Positions 1 through 8,585 of a stretch of DNA of 22,569 nt are shown here, in pieces (within the stretch, counting starts at the first letter, position 1; every line of letters begins with the position of its first letter). A program made the position numbers and the translations under genes. Location: positions 1 through 22,569 of the forward strand of contig CAZLQJ010000025.1 of NCBI GenBank assembly GCA_964561705.1, in the 5' to 3' direction. The notes below the pieces were generated by a model that searched no databases, was not told the origin of the DNA, and was given only the letters and a program-made list of their open reading frames with translations. This DNA is from HGM12587 sp964561705. GTDB taxonomy: Bacteria > Bacillota > Clostridia > Lachnospirales > Lachnospiraceae.

Positions 1-173
1 AGGTAAGCAGCTGGGCATTAAAGGAAATGCAGTGGGCAGTTGGAACAGAACTGATTAGCGGTATTGTAGAAGTCAAAGGCGAACAGATTGTAGCGCGTGA
101 CCTTGCACCACAGGGCAACGCAACCAGAGCGCAGATGGCAACCATCTTACAGAGATATTGCGAAGTAAAATAA
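1..173 (+). CDS. SLH-domain surface protein, 3' end only (third paralogue of the beta-helix family)
   Basis: The reading frame is open from base 3 and gives 56 residues ending at TAA 171-173; the gene starts outside the window. The residues (SSWALKEMQWAVGTELISG, then LAPQGNATRAQMATILQRYC) are the last S-layer-homology repeat and are almost identical to the C-termini of the two complete proteins at 4320-8426 and 9483-13895. SLH repeats bind cell-wall polymers non-covalently, so the protein was probably a surface-anchored enzyme of the same family; its N-terminal modules cannot be seen. The final 64 coding bases shared with the gene at 9483 (102-165 against 13824-13887) are identical, which points to recent duplication or gene conversion. 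Confidence 0.9.
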   Translation, partial: VSSWALKEMQWAVGTELISGIVEVKGEQIVARDLAPQGNATRAQMATILQRYCEVK

Positions 174-198
174 TAAAATCTGATCAGTTTGATCCTAA

Positions 199-233
199 AA
201 TGGGGCAGGGGTGGTACCTTGCCTCATTTTTTT
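199..233 (+). terminator. Intrinsic terminator of the partial SLH gene
   Basis: A 12-bp stem (arms 199-210 and 217-228, two G-U wobbles) with a 6-base loop is followed by a T run at 229-233. It lies 25 bases after the stop codon and separates the SLH gene from the T-box operon. Confidence 0.85.
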
Positions 234-260
234 AGTGAATAATAAAGTTAGAAAAAATAC

Positions 261-289
261 TTGACTTTATTACGCCAAAAGAGTAAAGT
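261..289 (+). promoter_or_regulatory. Promoter of the T-box/ABC importer operon
   Basis: A -35 TTGACT (261-266) and a -10 TAAAGT (284-289) are separated by exactly 17 bases. The predicted start near 296 places the whole T-box leader inside the transcript. Confidence 0.75.
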
Positions 290-295
290 TAAAGA

Positions 296-582
296 AACAT
301 AAGCATAGTAAGTGCAAACCGTTGAGAAAGAGTAGTAGGTTTAAATGGTGAGATTACAGAGAGCTGCAGATGGTGGGATTGCAGTATGGAGCCGTAAGCT
401 GAATGGACTTTTGAGGGCAGTTTCGAAAAGGAAACTTAGTAGAAGTTGTCGGGATCCCAACCCGTTATCAAGAGGGAGCGCATGTTGGTGCGTGCAAAAG
501 TGGTCATTTGACAAAATGAGTGGTACCGCGATTATAGTAATTTATAACCGTCTCAGGCAGGAGTGCTTGTGACGGTTTTTTT
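296..582 (+). promoter_or_regulatory. T-box riboswitch leader, tryptophan specifier
   Basis: This leader reads the charging state of a tRNA and lets transcription continue when the tRNA is uncharged. Visible parts are the AGTA loop-E strand near 331-337, the distal Stem I hairpin (CTGCA 364-368 pairing with TGCAG 380-384) carrying GGTGGGA, the specifier region GAA-TGG-A with codon TGG at 404-406, the T-box AGTGGTACCGCG at 519-530, and a terminator at 546-582. TGG is tryptophan, which agrees with the TrpX-type importer downstream. The UGGN bulge reads UGGU (521-524), so its last base could pair with a discriminator G only by wobble. The exact 5' end and Stem II/III pairing were not folded. A 75-codon open frame across the leader (345-572) is incidental. 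Confidence 0.9.
546..582 (+). terminator. T-box attenuator terminator
   Basis: The stem AACCGTC (546-552) pairs with GACGGTT (571-577) and extends past a T-T mismatch through 554-558/565-569. A T run 578-582 follows. In the uncharged-tRNA state the T-box sequence at 519-530 would compete with this structure. Confidence 0.85.
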
Positions 583-646
583 ATGAAAAGGTTTTGTTCT
601 TATGCTGGTTATGTGAAAATTTAATCAGAAAAGTGAGGAAAGAAAA

Positions 647-1657
647 ATGAAGAAAAGAATGTTAGCGGTTATATTGACAATGGGCATGGCAGCAATGATG
701 GTGACCGGATGTGGCGAAAAAGGAACGGAAACAGCTGATACAGAGTACACAATTGGAATCACGCAGTTTGCAGAACATGGTTCCTTAGATAATTGTCGAG
801 AGGGCTTTTTGGAAGGTCTTGCACAGGAAGGAATTATTGAAGGGGAAAACCTGACCGTATATTTTGAAAATGCACAGACGGATACAGGGATTGCCGGACA
901 GATTTCAGACAGTTTTGTTTCAAAAAATGTAGATCTGGTTTGTGCCATTGCAACGCCAAGCGCATGTAGTGCTTATGCATCTTGCATGAATACGGATATT
1001 CCGGTAGTCTATACTGCAGTTTCTGATCCGGTCGGTGCAGAATTGGCAAATGCAGATGGAAGCAGTGTTGGAAATGTAACCGGAACGTCTGATAAGCTTC
1101 CGGTAGAACAACAGCTGGAAATGATCCGGACAATTTTGCCGGAAAGTAAAAGCATTGGCATCATCTATACAACCAGTGAAGCAAATTCCGTGTCAACAGT
1201 TGCAGAATATGAAGCATTTGTAAGCAAATATGGATTTACATTAGAAACCATTGGAATTACAGATTCCAGTGAACTGACGACAGCGGTAGATGCAATGATC
1301 GGAAAAGGTGTGGACTGTATCAACAATCTGACAGACAATACGGTTGTTCAGGGATTGGCAACGGTACTTGCAAAAGCAGAAGATGCAAATATTCCTGTAT
1401 TTGGAAGTGAAGTAGAACAGGTGGAAAATGGATGTCTTGCTTCCATGGGACTGGAATATGTTGATCTTGGTGTACAGACCGGAAAAATGGCAGCAAAGAT
1501 TTTAAAAGGTGAAGCGACAGCGGAAGAAATGGAATATGAATTGATTTCCCAGTGCGGATTATATGTTAACGAAGCAGTTGCTAAAAATCTTGGGATTACC
1601 ATTGATCCATCTTATATGGAAACAGCAGTAGAAACTTTTGATACGATTGCTGAATAA
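647..1657 (+). CDS. trpX: Tryptophan-type ABC importer, substrate-binding lipoprotein (ABC_sub_bind family)
   Basis: This is the extracytoplasmic solute-binding lipoprotein of an ABC importer, 336 aa. The N-terminus has a KKR charged end, a hydrophobic stretch and the lipobox VTGC with Cys22, so the mature protein should be lipid-anchored. The body looks like the ABC substrate-binding family related to TrpX/DUF534 proteins: a 'GITQFAEHGSLDNCREGF' start, a 'VDLVCAIATPSACSA' segment and an 'IPVVYTAVSDPVGAEL' segment. A GAGGAAAG ribosome site sits just before the ATG. It is the first gene after a TGG-specifier T-box and is followed by permease and ATPase genes, which is the known trpXYZ arrangement. 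The tryptophan assignment rests on the T-box codon; the family also contains proteins for other ligands. Confidence 0.85.
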   Translation: MKKRMLAVILTMGMAAMMVTGCGEKGTETADTEYTIGITQFAEHGSLDNCREGFLEGLAQEGIIEGENLTVYFENAQTDTGIAGQISDSFVSKNVDLVCAIATPSACSAYASCMNTDIPVVYTAVSDPVGAELANADGSSVGNVTGTSDKLPVEQQLEMIRTILPESKSIGIIYTTSEANSVSTVAEYEAFVSKYGFTLETIGITDSSELTTAVDAMIGKGVDCINNLTDNTVVQGLATVLAKAEDANIPVFGSEVEQVENGCLASMGLEYVDLGVQTGKMAAKILKGEATAEEMEYELISQCGLYVNEAVAKNLGITIDPSYMETAVETFDTIAE

Positions 1658-1684
1658 AATATTGTAAAACTTTGGAGGAATGAT

Positions 1685-2569
1685 ATGGGAGTTATCTTAG
1701 GGGTATTGGAACAAGGCTTTATTTATGGCATTGTTGCATTAGGAATTTATATTACTTACCAGATCCTGGATTTTCCGGATCTGACGGTAGACGGCAGTTT
1801 TCCTTTGGGAGCAGCAGTTTCTGCAGTGTTGGTGGTTCGTGGAGTGAATCCATATCTGACACTTCTGATTGCTTTTGTGATCGGTATGCTTGCAGGAATC
1901 TGTACTGGAATTATCCATGTGAAATTGAAGGTAAGAGATCTGCTTTCCGGAATTATTATGATGACAGGACTTTACAGTATCAATCTTCGAATTGCAGGAA
2001 AAGCCAATGTTACCATGTTTAAACAGGAAACAGTATTTGAAAATACAGCTTATGATGCATTACTTCCGGAAAGCCTGAAAGGATTTCAGACAGTGATCAT
2101 GGCTTTGGTGATCGTATTGATCATCAAATTCCTGATGGATGCATATTTAGAAACAAAATCCGGATATTTGTTAAGAGCAGCCGGAGATAATGCGACATTG
2201 GTCACAACACTTGCAAAAGATCAGGGAATGGTAAAAATTGTAGGCCTTGCTCTTGCCAATGGACTGGTAGCTCTTGGTGGTGCAGTGATGGCGCAGCAGC
2301 AGAGATATTTTGATGTATCTATGGGAACAGGAACAATGGTTCTGGGTCTTGCCAGTGTAATCATTGGAACAAAGCTTTTGAAAAATGTTTCTTTTGTAAA
2401 ACCAACGACGGCGGTACTGTTTGGTGCAGTTGCATATAAGGCTTGTGTTGCAGGTGCAATCTCTGTAGGACTGGAAGCTAGAGATATGAAACTCGTCATG
2501 GCAGCCCTGTTCCTGATTATTTTGGTGATCACAACAGACAGAAAAAGGAAGGTGAGAGGCAATGCTTGA
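1685..2569 (+). CDS. trpY: Tryptophan-type ABC importer, permease subunit
   Basis: A 294-aa integral membrane protein with about eight or nine hydrophobic segments, roughly at residues 8-26, 40-52, 57-79, 87-104, 134-152, 184-203, 215-233, 242-261 and 268-284. It matches the BPD_transp_2 (branched-chain amino-acid type) permease family, with the usual 'DFPDLTVDGSFPLGAA' stretch at 29-44 and 'LLRAAGDNATLV' near 162-173, a loop expected to contact the ATPase. GGAGG precedes the ATG by a normal distance. The gene begins 27 bases after the lipoprotein gene and overlaps the ATPase gene by 8 bases, so the pair is probably translationally coupled. Substrate is inferred from the operon. Confidence 0.85.
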   Translation: MGVILGVLEQGFIYGIVALGIYITYQILDFPDLTVDGSFPLGAAVSAVLVVRGVNPYLTLLIAFVIGMLAGICTGIIHVKLKVRDLLSGIIMMTGLYSINLRIAGKANVTMFKQETVFENTAYDALLPESLKGFQTVIMALVIVLIIKFLMDAYLETKSGYLLRAAGDNATLVTTLAKDQGMVKIVGLALANGLVALGGAVMAQQQRYFDVSMGTGTMVLGLASVIIGTKLLKNVSFVKPTTAVLFGAVAYKACVAGAISVGLEARDMKLVMAALFLIILVITTDRKRKVRGNA

Positions 2570-3335
2570 ATTACAGCACATTGATAAATATTATAATCCG
2601 GGCACGATCAATGAGATGTGTCTTTTTAAGGATTTTCAACTGAAGATCAATGATGGAGAATTTGTATCTGTTGTAGGAAGCAACGGTTCAGGGAAAACCT
2701 CCATGTTAAATCTGATCTGTGGAAGCATTCCGGTGGATGGCGGTAAGATTTTGATCGGCGGAACAGATATTACAAAGAAAAAAGATTTCTTAAGATATCA
2801 AACCATCGGACGTGTCTATCAGGATCCTTCGATGGGAACTTGTCCGAATATGACAATTTTAGAAAATATGTCCCTGTCAGATAATAAAGGCAAAATATTT
2901 GGCTTGAAGAGAGGAACCAATAGGGCGCGGGTTGAATTTTACAAAGAACAGCTGGCACGTTTGGGGTTGGGATTAGAAGATAAGTTGGATGTAAAGGTGG
3001 GAAGCCTTTCCGGGGGACAGCGTCAGGCAATGGCACTTTTGATGGCAACTATGACGCCGATTGAGTTTTTGATCCTGGATGAACATACAGCAGCACTTGA
3101 TCCGAAAACAGCAGATCTGATCATGGAATTGACGGACCAGATAGTAAGAGAAAAACATTTAACAACCATTATGGTAACACACAATCTTCGATATGCCGTG
3201 GAATATGGAAACAGACTGCTGATGATGCATGAAGGAAATGTGATCATTGATAAATCTGCAGAAGAAAAGACTACGATGAAAATTGAAGATATTCTTGAAA
3301 AATTCAATGAAATCAGCATTGAATGCGGAAACTAA
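2562..3335 (+). CDS. trpZ: Tryptophan-type ABC importer, ATP-binding subunit
   Basis: A 257-aa ABC ATPase that would power uptake through the adjacent permease. Walker A is GSNGSGKT (39-46), the Q-loop glutamine is near 87 (YQDPS), the signature is LSGGQ (149-153), Walker B is FLILDE with catalytic Glu174, the D-loop is AALDP, and the switch histidine is His207 (THN). All catalytic parts are present. Length is normal for an importer ATPase. It overlaps the permease stop by 8 bases and is the last gene before the two-way terminator at 3341-3378, so the transcription unit is leader-lipoprotein-permease-ATPase with no biosynthetic gene attached. Confidence 0.9.
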   Translation: MLELQHIDKYYNPGTINEMCLFKDFQLKINDGEFVSVVGSNGSGKTSMLNLICGSIPVDGGKILIGGTDITKKKDFLRYQTIGRVYQDPSMGTCPNMTILENMSLSDNKGKIFGLKRGTNRARVEFYKEQLARLGLGLEDKLDVKVGSLSGGQRQAMALLMATMTPIEFLILDEHTAALDPKTADLIMELTDQIVREKHLTTIMVTHNLRYAVEYGNRLLMMHEGNVIIDKSAEEKTTMKIEDILEKFNEISIECGN

Positions 3336-3340
3336 AAATA

Positions 3341-3378
3341 AAAGATCAGACAGCGAAGACAGCTGCCTGATCTTTTTT
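3341..3378. terminator. Bidirectional terminator between the importer operon and exonuclease III
   Basis: The arms AGATCAG (3343-3349) and CTGATCT (3367-3373) are extended inward by CAGC/GCTG around one A-C mismatch. T's follow on the plus strand (3374-3378) and A-rich sequence precedes (3334-3342), which gives a T run on the minus strand. The stop codon of the convergent gene (3377-3379) overlaps the T run. Confidence 0.85.
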
Positions 3379-4132
3379 AAAATTCAATCGTACATTCTAC
3401 CGGACAATGGTCAGAACCAAGAATTTCGGTATAGATATGTGCGCCTTTTAAATTGTCCTTTAGGGTTTCGGATACCAAAAAATAGTCAATACGCCACCCG
3501 GCATTTTTCGCTCTTGCCTGAAAACGGTAGGACCACCAGGAGTAGATTCCTTCGGCATCCGGATAGAAGTAGCGGAAGGTATCGATAAAGCCGCTGTCCA
3601 GAAGTGTGGTGAATTTTTCGCGTTCCTCATCTGTAAAACCAGCATTTTTCCGGTTTGTTTTTGGATTTTTTAAATCAATTTCCTTGTGAGCAACATTGAG
3701 ATCGCCACAAACTATGACTGGTTTTTTCTTTTCAAGTTCTTTTAAATAATCACGAAAAGCATCTTCCCATTCCATACGATAAGAAAGTCTTGCCAATTCA
3801 TTTTGAGAATTTGGTGTATAGACAGTGATCATGAAAAAATGTTCAAATTCAAGAGTGATCACACGGCCTTCTTTGTCATGTTCCGGGATCCCCAAACCAT
3901 AGGACACGCTGATCGGTTCTTTTTTTGTGAAAATCGCAGTTCCGGAATAGCCTTTTTTCTCAGCATAATTCCAATATTGATGATATCCCGGAAGATCCAA
4001 GGAAATCTGTCCTTCCTGCAGTTTTGATTCCTGAATACAAAAAATATCTGCGTCCGCCTCTTTGAAGAAATCCAGAAAGTTTTTTCCTACACAGGCACGG
4101 AGTCCATTGACGTTCCAAGAAATAAGTTTCAT
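3377..4132 (-). CDS. xth: Exodeoxyribonuclease III / AP endonuclease
   Basis: A DNA-repair nuclease of the exonuclease-endonuclease-phosphatase fold, 251 aa. It cuts at abasic sites and removes 3' blocking groups. Family motifs are complete: WNVNGLRA (6-13), IQESKL with metal-binding Glu35, VYTPNSQ, the GDLNVAH catalytic loop with Asp and Asn, NAGWRIDYFLVS, and the C-terminal GSDHCPVE histidine box. The frame is open further upstream to 4225, but the start at 4132 is chosen because AAGGAGAG lies just before that ATG and the family begins MKLISWN; the extra 31 residues have no such support. It is transcribed alone, convergent with the importer and divergent from the SLH gene. Confidence 0.95.
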   Translation of the reverse strand: MKLISWNVNGLRACVGKNFLDFFKEADADIFCIQESKLQEGQISLDLPGYHQYWNYAEKKGYSGTAIFTKKEPISVSYGLGIPEHDKEGRVITLEFEHFFMITVYTPNSQNELARLSYRMEWEDAFRDYLKELEKKKPVIVCGDLNVAHKEIDLKNPKTNRKNAGFTDEEREKFTTLLDSGFIDTFRYFYPDAEGIYSWWSYRFQARAKNAGWRIDYFLVSETLKDNLKGAHIYTEILGSDHCPVECTIEF

Positions 4133-4228
4133 TTTACTCTCCTTTTGTCTGATTTTTTTAAATTGTAACATGGAATTGTAAAAAAGAGTAGAAAAAAGAA
4201 TGAAAAACAGATAAAACCACAGCAATCA

Positions 4229-4257
4229 TTGATTTCAATAGAGAAAAAGGGTATAAT
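4229..4257 (+). promoter_or_regulatory. Promoter of the first large SLH protein
   Basis: TTGATT (4229-4234) and a perfect TATAAT (4252-4257) lie 17 bases apart. The start near 4264 gives a leader of about 56 bases ending in an AAGGGGGAAAGG ribosome site just before ATG 4320. Confidence 0.8.
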
Positions 4258-4319
4258 CAATAAACGAGTAGCCAGTTTTAGAAATATAATCTGGCAAATA
4301 AAGGGGGAAAGGAATACAT

Positions 4320-7300
4320 ATGTTGAGAAGAAACTATGTAAAACGCATGATGGCAGGGGTTCTGGCTGCTGTTATGACGTTGACGACTGCCTGGTCCGGC
4401 GCAGGAACTGTGCTGAATGTAGAAGCAGCGTCATCTTATGAGAACCGGAATCTTTTAGTAAATCCGGACTTTGAAGGAAGTACCGAATTTAGTGCAGCGA
4501 CATCCTCGGAACTTGGCAACTGGTTTGCCTGGAGAAGTGCTGCAAAAACAACGGAGGAGAAGCACAGCGGAACCACAGCAGTCAAATTTACGGATGATAA
4601 TTCTGCACTGGAACAGGATATCGAAGGAGATGATCTGGTACAGGGTATGACCTATGTTTACACTGTGTGGGCAAAATTAAGCAAAGATATTGCGGAAGGA
4701 TCACTGACCCATTCCGTAGGTGTGAAAAACTACGGCGGCGATGAAAAAAAGATTTTTGTTACTTCTGATGATTGGAAACAGTATCAGATTGAGTTTGAAT
4801 TTCGTGGAAATACAGATCCTCGTGTTTACGGCTATATTGCAACACATAATGGGACGGATCTGTACATCGATGATGCCTCTGTGACAGCCAAGGGAGACAT
4901 TGAAACAGCAACTGTTGAAAATGGGAAACTGACTGTTAAATTTGCGAATGCATTTACAGGAACTCCAGCAGCAGCTGATTTTACAGCAAACTGTGCTGTG
5001 GGACAGGAAGCTGCAAAAAATTTAAGCTGGAATGACGGCAGCAACTGGAATGCAGAAACAAAGACCATGACTTTGGCTTTTGCACCGGTAGAAGCAAAGG
5101 CTTTGGAACAGAAAGTGACCGTAAATCTGACTTATGGAGAAATGACCGTTGTGTTGGATTATACAGTAGAAGCAAATGGTGAAGAAGTGACAGCAAGTGT
5201 TTATTATGTATCTGCGGATGGTGATGATGCCAATGATGGTTTATCAGAAGCAAAAGCATTTCAGACAATTGATAAACTCAATAGCATGACATTTGTTCCG
5301 GGAGATCAGATCCTTTTCAAAAAAGGTGATACCTTTGTCGGATGTTTTAAACCAAATGGTTCTGGTGAAAAAGGTGCCCCAATCAAAATCGGAAGCTATG
5401 GTACAGGAAATCAAAGACCAGTATTACAGCCGGGAGAAGATTGGACTGTCAGCCATGTAATGAGCGCAGATTCCATGGATAAAAATGCAAAGGTAAATTA
5501 TGTATTGCAGTTCTATAATGTGGAATACTGGGAAGTAAGTGATCTGGAAATTTATGATCCGAATTCCAGTGCATACCTTGACAGCACTTCTGATAAATAT
5601 ATCGGCAATGCGGCATATGATGTATACCGTAGCGGTATTACGATCCAGGCCGAAGATATTGGAGTGTTGGAACATATTTATGTAGATAATGTGGTGATTC
5701 ATGGTTTCCATGGTCCATTGACCAACCTTGGAAAAACTTCCGGTGGTATCACTATGAATGTTATTACAAACTCAGCTAGAAACCGTGCACAGTCAATACC
5801 TACACAGATTAACGATATCCGTATCACAAACTGTGAAATCTATGACGTGGGACGAAGTGGCATCAACTTCTTAACACCATGGTCTTTCCGTACAGAAGAA
5901 AAATGGGGACCATTCAATTACGGAACCAGAGGATATGATTATCTTCCATATGAAGATTTCTATATGGGAAATAACTACATTCATGATATCGATGGTGATG
6001 GAACCATCATTGACAACTGTGCAAATGCAGTTGCAGAATATAATCTTGTAACAAGATGTAACTTAAGATCAAACCTGAGAGGCCATTCCGCAGCGGTAGG
6101 TCTCTTTAACTGGAACTCCGATGATACAGTGTTCCAGTACAATGAAGTTTATGATACACGCCTTGGTATCGGTGGAAGTGCCGGTGACGGACAGGGAATC
6201 GAAATCGATGCATTAAACGATCGCACATGGGTTCAGTACAACTATGTACATGATAATATGGGTGGCTTCATGATGCTTTGTAACGTAGGCGACAGCTATC
6301 GAAGCTTTGATGGAATTATCCGATACAATATCAGCCAGAATGATTATGCACATCCGACACAGGGGCTTTTCGACCTTCATTCTGCAAACTATGGAACAGA
6401 AATGTATAACAATACATTCTACTTTACAGAAGACAGAACGTTAAATGGTTCAGGACAGTTGAGCATGTTCTGCAGAGTAGCAGCGTATGAAACAATGAAG
6501 TTCTATAATAATATCTTCTACTATGATGGAACAGAACCGGTAGAACCAAACACGTTCGGTAATGATGCCATCGACTGGCAGAGCAATATTTTCTATGGAT
6601 TTGCATCCCTGCCAATAAATGATAATGAAAACGCGGTAAACATCAGCGCAGATCCAAAACTGATCGCAATCGGTGCGGGTGCAAATGGTGCCGTACCGGG
6701 TGCTTTACCGGATCTTTCCTGCTACTATCCGCAGAAAGATTCACCGGTGCTTAATGCGGGCGTTGCAGTAGCAAACAATGGCGGAAAAGACTTCTTTGGA
6801 AATAAAATTTCTGAAACACCTACCATCGGTGCATGTGAATATCAGGAAGTTGATGTAAAACTGATTTCCAAAGATGCGGCAACAGTTATTGATCAGGATG
6901 CAAAAACAATTACGGTTAACAAAGCATTGAAAATTACTGCAGAGACGCTGTTAGATCATTTATATGCAAAAGAAGGAAGTAAAGTTTCTATGGCACGTGG
7001 TGCGCAGAAGCTGGAAGGTGGCATCAGACTTGCAGAGGGAGATGTTGTAACCCTTCAGTATCAGGATCAGACCTTTATTTACACTGTAAAAATGGTTGAA
7101 ACAGAAGTTGAAAGTGAAGAAAACGTAGTACCTGTAGAACTGTTGACTGCAACTGCAGGTTCTCAGGAAACAGCTGGTGAAAATGGTGCAGCAGCAAATG
7201 CGATTGATGGAAATGCGGCAACAATCTGGCATACAGCATGGGCTGGCGCAGCGGCAGCTGACCGTTATCTGACACTGGAAATCGAAGATGGTCCAGAATA

Positions 7301-8426
7301 TGAACTTACCGGATATGAATATACACCTAGATCAGGCGCATCGAATGGTACCATCACAAAATATGAGATTTTGGTAAGTGATGACAATGTAACATGGACA
7401 AGTGTAGCATCCGGCAGCTGGGCATTAGATGCAACGATAAAGACAGTTACATTTGATCAGCCTTTGAAAGCAAAATATGTGAAACTCCTTGCAGTTGAAG
7501 GAAAGGGCGATTTTGCATCTGCAGCTGAAGTAAGACTTCTTGGTACGCTTTGCGATAGCCAGGCACCGACAGCACCAACGGTAACATCTGCAAATGTAAA
7601 AGCAAATAGAGTAGAAATTAGATGGACTGAAGCGAAAGATAATCATGAAGTTACAGAATATGTAATGCTTCTCAATGGTAAGGAATTTGCAACATTTGAT
7701 AAGGATGCGCGTTCTTATCATGTAGAGGGACTTGCGGCTGGTACAACTTATACTTTTGAAGTATATGCAGTGGATGCATCGGGCAATCGTTCTAAAGCTG
7801 GAAAAGTGACTGTCACAACACTTCAGGTGGATCCTTCGAATGATGTAACAGAAGTATTTACAGATGTTGTAGCAAATCAGTGGTATGTAGATGCTGTACA
7901 ATATGTTTATGATAATGGTTTGATGTCTGGTTTCCAGGATCAATTTACGCCGAATGCAAATATGTCAAGAGCTATGGTCGTAACCACCCTTTACAGAATG
8001 GAAGGTTCTCCAAAGGTAACTGATTATAGTGCATATCTTGCATTCAAGGATGTAAAAGAGGGCGACTGGTATGCGGACGCAGTGGCATGGGCATTAAACA
8101 ATGACATTGCAACCGGAGATCCGATCAACCAGAAATTCAATCCAAATGCAAATGTAACCAGAGAACAGCTGGCAGCATTCCTGTACAGATACACAGAATT
8201 CAAGGGTGGATCTGTGACAGAAAGAGGCGACTTTAGCGACATGAAGAATGCGGATAAAGTAAGCAGCTGGGCACTGAAAGAAATGCAGTGGGCAGTTGGA
8301 ACAGAACTCATCAGCGGTATTGTTGAGGTGAAAGGCGAGCAGATCGTGACTCGTGATCTTGCACCACAGGGCAACGCTACCAGAGCGCAGATGGCAACGA
8401 TTTTACAGAGATACTGTACAAAATAG
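4320..8426 (+). CDS. Secreted SLH-anchored parallel beta-helix protein, putative GH136-like glycosidase (paralogue 1)
   Basis: 1368 aa. Modules in order: signal peptide 1-36 (cleavage near NVEA-AS); CBM4/9-like jelly roll 43-190 (LLVNPDFEGS); Ig-like 191-285; right-handed parallel beta-helix about 294-843, opening YYVSADGDDANDG and closing DFFGNK...TIGACEY; a small unnamed beta domain 846-927; F5/8 type C (CBM32-like) 939-1077; fibronectin III 1081-1168; three SLH repeats 1179-1366. The SLH repeats should hold it on cell-wall polymer outside the cell. Within the helix, GDGQGIEID places Asp623 and Asp630 seven residues apart, the spacing I recall for the catalytic pair of GH136 lacto-N-biosidases. 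That and the neighbouring foldase-like gene suggest a glycosidase. A polysaccharide lyase or a non-enzymatic adhesin remains possible. Architecture is confident; activity is inference. Confidence 0.85.
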   Translation: MLRRNYVKRMMAGVLAAVMTLTTAWSGAGTVLNVEAASSYENRNLLVNPDFEGSTEFSAATSSELGNWFAWRSAAKTTEEKHSGTTAVKFTDDNSALEQDIEGDDLVQGMTYVYTVWAKLSKDIAEGSLTHSVGVKNYGGDEKKIFVTSDDWKQYQIEFEFRGNTDPRVYGYIATHNGTDLYIDDASVTAKGDIETATVENGKLTVKFANAFTGTPAAADFTANCAVGQEAAKNLSWNDGSNWNAETKTMTLAFAPVEAKALEQKVTVNLTYGEMTVVLDYTVEANGEEVTASVYYVSADGDDANDGLSEAKAFQTIDKLNSMTFVPGDQILFKKGDTFVGCFKPNGSGEKGAPIKIGSYGTGNQRPVLQPGEDWTVSHVMSADSMDKNAKVNYVLQFYNVEYWEVSDLEIYDPNSSAYLDSTSDKYIGNAAYDVYRSGITIQAEDIGVLEHIYVDNVVIHGFHGPLTNLGKTSGGITMNVITNSARNRAQSIPTQINDIRITNCEIYDVGRSGINFLTPWSFRTEEKWGPFNYGTRGYDYLPYEDFYMGNNYIHDIDGDGTIIDNCANAVAEYNLVTRCNLRSNLRGHSAAVGLFNWNSDDTVFQYNEVYDTRLGIGGSAGDGQGIEIDALNDRTWVQYNYVHDNMGGFMMLCNVGDSYRSFDGIIRYNISQNDYAHPTQGLFDLHSANYGTEMYNNTFYFTEDRTLNGSGQLSMFCRVAAYETMKFYNNIFYYDGTEPVEPNTFGNDAIDWQSNIFYGFASLPINDNENAVNISADPKLIAIGAGANGAVPGALPDLSCYYPQKDSPVLNAGVAVANNGGKDFFGNKISETPTIGACEYQEVDVKLISKDAATVIDQDAKTITVNKALKITAETLLDHLYAKEGSKVSMARGAQKLEGGIRLAEGDVVTLQYQDQTFIYTVKMVETEVESEENVVPVELLTATAGSQETAGENGAAANAIDGNAATIWHTAWAGAAAADRYLTLEIEDGPEYELTGYEYTPRSGASNGTITKYEILVSDDNVTWTSVASGSWALDATIKTVTFDQPLKAKYVKLLAVEGKGDFASAAEVRLLGTLCDSQAPTAPTVTSANVKANRVEIRWTEAKDNHEVTEYVMLLNGKEFATFDKDARSYHVEGLAAGTTYTFEVYAVDASGNRSKAGKVTVTTLQVDPSNDVTEVFTDVVANQWYVDAVQYVYDNGLMSGFQDQFTPNANMSRAMVVTTLYRMEGSPKVTDYSAYLAFKDVKEGDWYADAVAWALNNDIATGDPINQKFNPNANVTREQLAAFLYRYTEFKGGSVTERGDFSDMKNADKVSSWALKEMQWAVGTELISGIVEVKGEQIVTRDLAPQGNATRAQMATILQRYCTK

Positions 8427-8448
8427 ATCAAATGATAAAATAATGATG

Positions 8449-8487
8449 GAATGGGCAAAGTCATAAGACTTTGCCTGTTCTTTTTTT
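8449..8487 (+). terminator. Intrinsic terminator after SLH paralogue 1
   Basis: A continuous 14-bp stem (8449-8462 with 8467-8480, two wobbles) has an ATAA loop and is followed by seven T's (8481-8487). It separates paralogue 1 from the next promoter. Confidence 0.9.
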
Positions 8488-8526
8488 GTGGTTTTTTGTT
8501 GGATTTGTGCATTTGTGAAAACAATA

Positions 8527-8555
8527 TTGCTTTAAAACAAAAAAAATAGTATAAT
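8527..8555 (+). promoter_or_regulatory. Promoter of the foldase-like gene and SLH paralogue 2
   Basis: TTGCTT (8527-8532) and TATAAT (8550-8555) are spaced by 17 bases. The transcription start should fall near 8562, only about three bases before the ATG at 8565. This is why the TTG at 8586 is preferred as the coding start. Confidence 0.75.
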
Positions 8556-8585
8556 ATAACAAATATGAGAAGAAGTGGTGATGAT

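Noticed and set aside
345..572. 75-codon open frame between the SLH remnant and the lipoprotein gene
   Set aside because: It lies inside the T-box leader and covers Stem I, the T-box sequence and part of the terminator; it has no ribosome site.
4133..4225. N-terminal extension of exonuclease III (hydrophobic 31 residues)
   Set aside because: It looks like a membrane segment, but the enzyme is cytoplasmic and the SD AAGGAGAG belongs to the start at 4132.
4229..4441. 70-codon open frame before the first large SLH gene
   Set aside because: It begins on the -35 box and runs into the SLH gene in another frame; no Shine-Dalgarno and not protein-like.
7425..7943. 172-codon antisense frame in the F5/8C-Fn3 part of paralogue 1
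   Set aside because: Cys- and Ile-rich low-quality translation, a shadow of the plus-strand gene; similar shadows occur at the same place in paralogue 2.
8024..8524. 166-codon antisense frame over the SLH repeats
   Set aside because: Mirrors the coding frame, crosses the terminator at 8449-8487, and reappears in paralogue 2 only because the genes are similar.
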